Assembly: GCA_003993805.1 (NCBI GenBank)
Contig: RSEF01000001.1
Location: 210,890,863-210,954,862, forward strand
Direction: 5' to 3'
DNA length: 64,000 nucleotides
Origin: Himantopus leucocephalus
Taxonomy: Eukaryota > Chordata > Aves > Charadriiformes > Recurvirostridae
Within the stretch, counting starts at the first letter, position 1; every line of letters starts with the position of its first letter. Positions 56,166-64,000 of this stretch are shown one piece after another. Below the pieces are notes generated by a model. That model did not search any database. It was not told the origin of the DNA and saw nothing but the letters and a program-made list of their open reading frames with translations. Made by a program: the position numbers and the translations under genes.

Positions 56166-59100
56166 AGAAAGGCAACCAACAATAAGAAACACAGTGCAAA
56201 TGTTTCTCTTCTCTAATGCATTCAACGTTTTAAATCTTGGCCATAAAGGAGTTTTGATGCTGATTTAAATGTGTGTATCCCTACAGAGTCACAGCATTGT
56301 TGCTAGTGTTCAGAAGTGTGTAAAATACGTGGACTGAAAATCTAGGCACAAATGCTTCAGTCCTTGTTCTGAAATATCTTCTTCTGAAACCAATGGGGTT
56401 TTTCATGCTATGAATAAGGAATAAATCAGGATGGCAGGGTGCAGGCCCCCAGCAAGAGAAAGGATCGGTCTGTATTACAGTGCTCTTTGTTAACCCTACG
56501 TTAAGCATTTCTGAGGACAGCCTACAAAACCTGAATGAGACAAAATCTTGGGTTCACGCTCTAAATTCACTGCCATATATTATCGCCGTGTAGCCCTTTT
56601 TTCACTTTGTGATACTTCAGCACCCATTCCAGAATCTTGGTTTAGTCCAGTGCCATAGTTAGAAAATTTTCCTGTTGTCTGTTCCTTCAGTTATCTTCTT
56701 TGAACAGTTGTCAGCAATGTAGGGAGTCGCTTGAGACTGGCCAAAGCTTGTCCCATGTTGCCATCAAACTGAACAAACAGAAGCAGGTAGGAAAACTCAG
56801 TGGGGCAGGACTCCCTCCGAGTCATGATCTCTACCACCACCACTGCCCTGAGAGAAGATGGGGGGAAAAAATGTTTTCTCGCCAGGTTTTGAGTGGCATT
56901 TGATAACCTAAATCTGGAGAGGGGTTAAAAAGTGGCCAGCTGCTGAAACTGGAGGGTAGAGATCTGCTGTGGGTTTATTGGGTTTATTGCCAGTTTTAGC
57001 ACTGGATTCCTTGATCATAAACATGGGAGAAGAGTAGGAAAGGCATCAGCGTTGCAGTGGTAGAGGGTTTGCTGGCCTCCTGCGGATGGGGGGAACCTCT
57101 GGCTTGACTAGGAAACCTTGACCGTTGGGAACCGGTGCCCCAAGGCTGCCTTTTGCTGCATCCTACCAGTTTGTTGGGCAGAACAAAAGGTTTCAAGGAG
57201 CCTTAAGGCTTGGGAAGCTGTCCACAGGCTTTCCCAGCTTTTCCCTCCAGTGCAGCCCAGCGAGCAGATGGGCAGAGACGAGGGAAGCCCTGGCAGCCTC
57301 TCTGCTACCCTGTAACAGCAGGCATCGCACCCATCAGCCAGGGCCCCCAGGACACCCTGTGCCCAGCTCACCCATCCCTGGCAGCCACGGCAGCGGGTTT
57401 TGGAAGCATTGTGTTTGGCAGCTTCCAAAATGAAACACTGCAAGATTGTTGCTTCGTAAAAATGTGGTCTTTAAGGATTTTCCTTGCAATTCTTGGAGAA
57501 AAGAATTTGGAAGGGTCACGTATGGAGTTCATGAAATTCCTGCATGTTGTCCCAGCCCACCCCAGGACTTGCCTTGTGTTCTTCTCCTGAACATCTTGGC
57601 ACTGCTGTCCCCCAAGATATGTTAACTGCCTGCTGCATCGTTATCTACAGGCAAAGCTGTTAATGATATTTCCTGCCAGCAAGGGCAGCTGAGCCCTTAT
57701 GTCTGGCATATACAACTTCTGTGTATATATATATCTTACTTGGAAGATGTAGTAGCAAAATTTTCAACAGTTATCAAGCAAAATTATCAACAATTTCTTC
57801 TTATGTGCAAGATAAAAGGGGAAGGAGAATAAATCTTCTCCCATCTTGCAACTTGGGGTGCCTGTTACAAAAACAGGTCCTGGAGACCACAACCAGAGCA
57901 ATCACGGTTCAAAGAGCAGTACAAGGCCACCGGTTCAGCCTGGCACCTCTTCCTCCCATGCTGAGATGGGGCATTTTCTACATTTTTCAATACATTTCCA
58001 TTGCCCCAATAAGCTTCATTTCCCAAGCCTCCTTTTTTAAAAATACTTGAGCTGCTTTTGCCATGGATTTCTCTTCCTCGCTTCCTTGCTTTCTAGAAAA
58101 TCACAGTGTTCTCCCTTGACATTTTCTCCTGTCTCATGGAAGAGGAGACCGAGTTACTGGTGTCTCCTTCAGCTGTGAACACAGATGGAATTTATGGCTT
58201 TTTGGGTTGTACTTGTAACTGTTTTAAAAGCACGGCAAACGTCACCTACAAAAACTGCTGTTAGGCTGTTTCTTCCCCAGGCACTGCACGCTTCGCAACT
58301 GCTGCGGCACACGAGGCAAGGATCCTCGGCTTGGTGTGAAGTATTGCTTTTGTAGCTATAGACGCTTCTGTGCGTTGTACAGGGATTTACCTGAATGTGA
58401 CACATACTCGAATTGTACACTTTGTGTGAGCCATGTGCTTTCCTTATAGAAGAACCGCACACCCCACCGCTCTCACCTGTCCCACACAGGCATAGGTTAA
58501 AATGCTGGCTATTGTGTACATTTTTCAGGTTCGTGCCTGCATTTAAACTTCTAATTGCCTTTAATTCTCACAGCCTTGTAAACTTTTTTGGCTTTGTCTT
58601 TTGCAGATATTTTTTTTTATTGGTTATAACTCAGTCCTCTAGCCTGAGTTTTTCAGATATGCACAAGTATCTGATTAATTTTTCCTTCTAGCCTAGGTTC
58701 CTAAGGAAACAAATCTCATCCAGTTGTGTTTCTTGTCCTTAATAACTTCTTGGCAATTTTTCAACCAAATTTGATAGAAGGTTAAAGGTCTGCAACACAT
58801 AAGTTCCTGCAGTTTCCATGAAAATTAGTCTGGTTGGAAGAAAGAGGAAGAAATTAAGCTGGCACTGGAGGAAAGGCAGCTGTCACTCAGTTTTCAGTAG
58901 CAGCAGCCAACTGCCCAGCCAGCCAGCAGGATCTGCCCACAGCAGTTTGTCCCACCAAACAGGCTGGGAACGTGCGAGGGAGTTGAGCAAACTGCTGTTT
59001 GGTGGTGAGATTTTGAGGACACTGGGTACCAACCCTCAAGAAACTGGAGTTTACCAGATCCATTGCTCATGGAACTACTTTATTAAATAGGAAGGCTAAA

Positions 59101-59224
59101 CAAACATTTTCCTTCCTCCTGATTGTGTGTCATTTCTTTTCAAGCCAACGCTTCTGAAAACAAGAGTCTAATGTTAGCACAGCTTCCCCAGAAGAGGTTT
59201 CCAAGACTCTCTGCTCCCAGCAGC
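56166..59224. other. Non-coding stretch, no gene seen
   Basis: A short TA run lies at 57723-57733. Overlapping open frames on both strands at 57108-57590 (up to 126 codons) mirror each other and lack motifs. A strong acceptor-like TTTGTCTTTTGCAG ends at 58607 but is followed by a T run. Nothing else was recognised. Confidence 0.5.
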
Positions 59225-59500
59225 TCTTACTGAAATTAATGGGAGCTGCTGGGGCTCAGTGCTTCCAAAAATAAAAACACTTTGCCAGTGGTACAGATGC
59301 AGATGTCTAAATTTAAGCTGTAGTTTTTGAGCATCTGGGGCCTAAATCCATGTCTGAGCACTTCAAAACAAGTGGCCTGATTTTTTATAGGTACTGAACA
59401 GCCTTACTGAAGTCAAGGGACTTATGGGCTGCCCGGCCCAGGCTATATTTGGAAGTCAAGGGGTAGATATAGGTAGCTGAAATTTAGGCACATGAATCAG
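59225..59500. mobile_element. Ancient interspersed repeat, unnamed
   Basis: TTACTGAAATTAATGGGAGC, GGGGCTCAGTGCTTCCAAAA, CAGATGTCTAAATTTAAGC, GGGGCCTAAATCCATGTC and TTACTGAAGTCAAGGGACTT follow the order of a repeat I recall from turtle, crocodilian and bird genomes ('TTGAAGTCAATGGGAGCTG', 'GGTGCTCAGCACTTCTGAAAA', 'TTAGGTGCCTAAATATGG'). I cannot name the family. No ORF is present, so it is a non-autonomous element or the 3' part of an old LINE. Confidence 0.42.
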
Positions 59501-61739
59501 AGCACATGGGCCGTGCACCTGAGAGCGGGGGTTTCCAAAGCGTTCAGCCTTGGCATAAGTGATCTTATTGAAGTCGCTGGAGTCCAGAGGGAAAGAGTTA
59601 AGTCAACACAGAGCACTTCAGAAGGCTCCCGGCTCAGCATGTACATCTGTGTTTAAGAAGGATGCTGGAATAAAAAATACTTTGCAGGTGCAACACGGCC
59701 AAATTAGTGCGGTAGAAGAAACCGTAGGTTTTTAAAATCCTTGGAGCGGAGCAGCAGCTCTTATAGCTTAATGCTACACACATACTGGGGGCTTTTTGTA
59801 TTTATTTTCCCTGTGTGCCTTGTTGTTTTAAGAAAAAGGAACAAACAGGGAGCAGTTGGCTGGCAGGGCCTGCGAACTCGGCGGGAGCTGCCAACGGGCC
59901 TTGCTGGGTCTGTGCAGTGAAAGGAATGGACTTGTGGAGTTACAACTGCTCCGCAAACCCCTCCTGCCCTGATCCTGCCCCGCTCAATGGGGCTTTGTGT
60001 AGAGGCAGGGGCTGCCCGGGCAGAGCAGCCTACTGATTCACTCCCTAGGATGGAGACTAGGCTGCCTTTAACCCTTCCCTAGCTCTACAGTGGGATTTTC
60101 ATCCAAGTTTGCTTCTTTTTTTTTGTGGGGGCGTGTGGTGTTTTCCTTCTTCCAGCATCAGGCAACAAAACCCAAACCAAAACAAAACCAAAACCAAAAT
60201 CCCACACCCCCCCCCAAAAAATAAAAAAAACCAAACAAAGAAACCAAGCAAAGAAAAAAATCACTTTCTTCAGGCCCCAATTCAGCACAATTCAAGCAAA
60301 CAGGAGTTTAGATGTTGCTGACGAGGGAGCTGGTCTTTAAGTGTTGAAAAGTTCAGTCCGTAGCTATCATAGCCCAAACCAACACCCTGTCCTCAATAAC
60401 GCAGGAGAAGTACCACGGTTGAACGAAAAGAGGCAGGATTTATTTGATCAGAGGTAGATGATTTATCACCTTTCGTTTGACAGCTGTAGGATTAAATGTA
60501 CTATTGAGTCAGAGGTGGCTGCCTATAAGGAGATTTACCTGTAAATGTGCCCCCTGAGTGAAACAGTCTGGATTTAATAAAGATGCCAGATTTACCACAA
60601 GCAAATGAGAGGCTACAGAGGCCCACATGATTAAGTGACAAAATGGAGGTGGAAACTGGGAGGAAATGAGGTGAAACACAAGGGAACGACAGTTCAAAAA
60701 TATGGACTGAAAAGCAGAAGAGGATAAAACATCTGGGCAGGAGACTTGAGGGGCTCCTAGGTGCAAAGAGGCAGGAGAAACACTGTTCAGATACCCTTAT
60801 TTAGCACTGGCCTTGAGTCTTTGCCTGTCCTCCACTGGAAAATGTGGCAAAACATTGCCAAAGGTTCCTAGTGCTATTTATGGAAATGAGATAAAATTGA
60901 AGCCAGGTTTGGGGTAAGCAAAACCTCCTTATTGCAGAGCTGTAAAACCAAAACCCTGGTTTGGATTAAGGACCTGCTGGATCTGCATCTTCTGAGCTGG
61001 TGAGAGGGGAGCCGATGGGCAAACCATCCCATCAGCGCGTTGCTCTGCCTTGGAGAGCTTCTGGGAGCCGGCTGTCACAGGAATGCAATACTGCAGAGCT
61101 CTTGTGCTCTACATATTTGTTTAAACTTGACAAAAACCCAGGCCCTTAATCTGCAACAGTTTATTTGAACGGGCCGGGAAGACAAGGCTATTGTTGTTGT
61201 TGTTTGAAAGCCCTGTGATTGAAAAGCTTATACGAAAGATTTGTGGATAGATGTCCACCTAAATATGTGAGGATCTGCGTGTGGAGTACCCAACGTTGGG
61301 AAGTAAAAACTGTGTCCGCACAGGGATAGCTGATGTCAAGGTCAGAGTCCCAAAGGCAGGCGCTGAGGAGTCACCTGGAAGAACTCTACACCCCACACAC
61401 AAAGTCCGTGGGATATGTCCGTCCCCGTGTCCTGCATGTGGCTGTCCGTTCCCCCTGCCCCTCTGCAGGCTGGGAGTGACCTGTCCCTTCGGCTNTTTCG
61501 GCTCAGCTCACGTGCATGCGTGCTCAGCAGACACATCTTCAGTGCAGCCTTCTAAAATCTGGCCCTAATTTCAGACCAATTTACTGTTCCAATGAAATGA
61601 ACCTGCAAAACATATGGCGCAAATAGCGTTTGCCTAAGTGGGCTGCACGGTTCAGGTTTGATTTGTGACTTCTCTTTACATTCCCATTCACGTGGGAGTC
61701 CGTGATAGGTCTTTAAACAGAATAAACTGAAACCCGTCC
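59501..61739. other. Non-coding stretch with A/C-rich low-complexity tract
   Basis: A T run at 60114-60124 is followed by a CAAAA/CCAAA-rich tract at 60160-60262 with a 9-C run near 60207. An ambiguous base (N) stands at 61495. Short frames here are composition artefacts. No gene was recognised. Confidence 0.5.
60160..60262. repeat. CAAAA/CCAAA-rich low-complexity tract
   Basis: About 100 bases composed of A and C with few other bases: repeated CCAAAAC and CAAAACC words, a C run, then A runs. Simple low-complexity DNA. Confidence 0.9.
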
Positions 61740-61880
61740 ACAGCTGCCTTTCATCAGGGAGAGGGCTGCGGACAGGCTCCGGAGCGGAGCCTTCATCTGG
61801 GGCGATGGCTGTAACTACCGTGGAGGACGGTGCTCTCTCACCGCGGGCAGCGGCGAAGGCGGCGGGCTGCTCTTTGACTT
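61740..61880 (+). promoter_or_regulatory. CpG-rich patch with ATG in fair context
   Basis: About 14 CpGs fall within roughly 140 bases, many times the local background. Inside it an ATG at 61805-61807 (context GGGGCGATGGCT, G at +4) opens a 73-codon frame beginning MAVTTVEDGALSPRAAAKAA. The frame later runs through a purine-rich simple tract, so only its first part could be real. It could be a small CpG island with a start exon, or a CpG-rich fragment with no role. CpGs stay fairly frequent to about 63300. Confidence 0.25.
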
Positions 61881-61935
61881 GCGCCTGTTTGTCTTCCAGA
61901 CAGACGTTATGGCCACTGAGAGAAATTCAGTCTGA

Positions 61936-61992
61936 GGGGGGAAAAAAAAAAGAGAGAGAGAGGAGAAAGAAAGAAATCATTAAAAAAAACCC
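61936..61992. repeat. Purine-rich simple tract
   Basis: G run, A run, then GAGAGAGAG and GAAAGAAAG words, ending in a second A run. Low-complexity sequence. Confidence 0.9.
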
Positions 61993-64000
61993 CACACCAC
62001 GACAGAGGTTTGGTAGTGGATTTTAAATCACATTTAGACATAAATCCTTTGAATTCACAATTTCCATAGATTACAGGCATCTGTGGACCCCAGATAGACT
62101 GTAATCACTAAGATTGTTCTAATCTTCCTATGGGAGGTTTTTCAAAGGAAGTATTGAATTACACCAGTTCTTAGCAGGGCTGGGTTTTAACTTGCAAGAA
62201 AGTGCTTTAAACCCAAATGCATACATTAGTGCCAGGCCTGTAAAGTGAGGGTATAATGCTTGCGACTTTCATACATCCTGATGTGTAATTTGTTATCCGG
62301 ACAATAAAACTTCACAAGAGACGCACATGCTCGGCTGCACCCACTGTAGGTATATGACAAACCGTCAGGGCCGTGTTGTCGTCTTTGGACCTTCTGTGTG
62401 GCAGTCCTTTGAAGCACATCTCTGCTCTTTCCAGAGAGCAGCGTTTGACTCGTGCGCCGAGGTCGACTTGTGCCCCAGTTGAATCTTGCCACAGCGCAGC
62501 GTTTCATGCCGTCGCCCTGTGTGCCTGCCCCGAAACCCGGCTCCCATCACACTCTGGAAGCAAGCAGAGTTAAAGATGGTGTGGTTGGAAAGAGATCCAT
62601 TTAGTATAGAAAACTTAGTACAGAGAGAACAAGGCTGTGGTTCCCGCTCGTGACCAGAGCATGCAGGGGAACATCAGAGAACACCAGCGGAATAAACCTA
62701 ATTCTGCTCCCACCTATATAAATGCAAGCTGGGATTGCTTCTACTGAACACGCTAGAGGGATGTGGGAAGCTGGAAATCCCAATTGCTGTGTCAGATTCA
62801 TCACTGGTACATGAAAATGAATGGAATTACACCAGGGATTATAGTGTCCCCATATGGGTTTTTATGCCTGGTAACTCCTCAGCTTTAATGGGTATCAAAT
62901 TTGCGCCTGCTATACTGGGCTGCACAGCTGAATGCTTTTGCTCCAGTGCTAGGGGATTAAATAGACAATTGAGGTTTCTCAGAAAGGATGTAGAAAATGT
63001 AAATCAAAAAGAGAGTCACTGCAACTGGTTGCAGTGCTGACAGCCCTCACAATGCCTGCTGCCTCCGACCGCTCGCGGTGACCGGCTGCAGCAGCGCCTG
63101 GGCTGATGCAGAGCAGCGTCAGGGCCGTACATGGGGAGAACGGGACACGGGACTGAGAGCCCACAGGTCCCCAACAGCCTGCTCCAGGGGATGCCGTTTG
63201 CAAACCGTGAAGCTGAATCTGATCTTCCCGTGTGGCTGGGAGAGCTGGTGTGTCCCTGGTGTGGGGAGCTGCCGGGGGATGGCCGTGCTCTAACCAGGGA
63301 GCTGTGCTCTGCAGGACTGCACCTCTCAGCTCTGTGACTCTGCCTTATTTAACACGCCGCTCGCCAGCCAGACACCAGCGTGGGGAGGCATTTGCCTTTG
63401 CATTGCATTCGGATAGCTCTGAAATTTTAAGGGCCCGTCAGGAAAGTTTGGAGTAGTCTAAGGCAATGCTATGCCTGCCCTGAGCAGAAATATGCTGGAG
63501 GGAAGGACCCGAACTTGAGAAGAAATTCATGCTGTGCTGTATTACACCACAATGAAAATGATCCGATTTACCGGAGGGTAAATATTTTTGTTACCTGCTT
63601 GGGAACCAGTCAGCACTTCTTTTATAACAATGCAAGTTTCCAGTTTGGGGTTTACTTAGGGGGAAACCCCCATCTTTTAGGTTTCATTTGATTTGAGGTT
63701 TTTGTTTGTTTTGGAAAAACACTGCTTCCCTGCAAGGGACCACAGAAATTCATTCTCCACAGCTGTGTGAAAGCCAAGCTGTGCAGAGAAAACCTGTTCC
63801 AAGCACTTGTTGATGTTCATGCAGACTCCACTTTGTGTGATGGGACAAGCCGTGACCGTGACAGAAGACTGTAATGATAACTCCATGCATCAGTGTGATG
63901 TTGTCATCACCATGAAGTTGAGCTGGTTGCCTTGTCTTAAGTAGAGGAAAAGAAGATAAGGAGGTTGGGAAAGACAGTGCCAAGCACCAACACAATGCAC
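61993..64000. other. Non-coding stretch, mildly CpG-rich
   Basis: CpGs are above background at 62450-62540 and 63060-63280, without a discrete island. GGAATTACACCAGGG near 62822-62836 and TGAATTACACCAG at 62155-62167 look like scraps of palindromic sauropsid repeats. No gene was recognised up to the end of the window. Confidence 0.45.

Noticed and set aside
1..64000. tRNA, rRNA, snRNA or known microRNA genes
   Set aside because: No A/B box with cloverleaf, no rRNA text and no known miRNA seed hairpin was recognised on reading. A tRNAscan or Infernal run would settle this.
1..64000. Endogenous retrovirus copies
   Set aside because: No LTR pairs, primer-binding site, or retroviral protein motifs were noticed in any open frame.

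Overview
The window reads as nuclear DNA from a bird, or at least a sauropsid. The main evidence is a set of CR1 LINE fragments with avian-style 3' ends: the ATTCTATG-type octamer tail at 53145-53177, an ATTCT-repeat tail at 45353-45407, and minus-strand 3' ends at 42987, 51529 and 54935. There are also old MIR-like SINE relics, degraded palindromic DNA-transposon-like repeats, long pyrimidine tracts, a 100-N assembly gap (33474-33573) and one isolated N (61495). Nothing looks bacterial: there are no tightly packed ORFs, operons, ribosome binding sites, tRNA or rRNA genes, or CRISPR arrays.

I cannot identify a gene with confidence. Open reading frames are about as long as expected by chance in 64 kb, and none matches a family I recognise. 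The window is best read as intergenic or large-intron DNA. I list a few protein-like open segments with suggestive signals at low confidence. They are a minus-strand ORF with a nearby AATAAA (195-603), a plus-strand segment between an acceptor and a donor (13518-13714), a segment after an acceptor (17831-18012), two minus-strand segments (23490-23867 and 26407-26703), and the longest ORF, 249 codons (27368-28117).

Layout. 0-9 kb: plain non-coding DNA with a CT tract, a nested hairpin (4261-4326), a clean 55-bp tandem duplication (7190-7299) and a hAT-like relic (8505-8560). 9-19 kb: an enhancer-like block with a perfect 10-bp dyad (9130-9560), a CpG-rich block with a consensus splice donor (14560-15360), and a MIR relic (17418-17545). 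19-31 kb: a MITE-like relic (19348-19660), two AT/homeobox-motif-rich blocks that look like conserved non-coding DNA (20580-21060 and 22700-23300), and a second MIR (30220-30345). 31-43 kb: the gap, a long CCTTT-derived pyrimidine tract, and mostly featureless sequence. 43-55 kb: the repeat-rich part, with six CR1-type insertions of different ages, including an old LINE fragment that keeps a decayed reverse-transcriptase active-site motif (46795-47505), a Z-DNA-prone GT/GC run and a G-quadruplex-prone run. 55-64 kb: an enhancer-like block (55855-56165), an old repeat (59225-59500), an A-rich tract and a second CpG-rich patch (61740-61880).

I found no convincing undescribed biological system. 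The most useful follow-ups are whole-genome alignment of the candidate conserved non-coding blocks and the two CpG-rich patches, and RNA-seq or protein searches for the few candidate exons.
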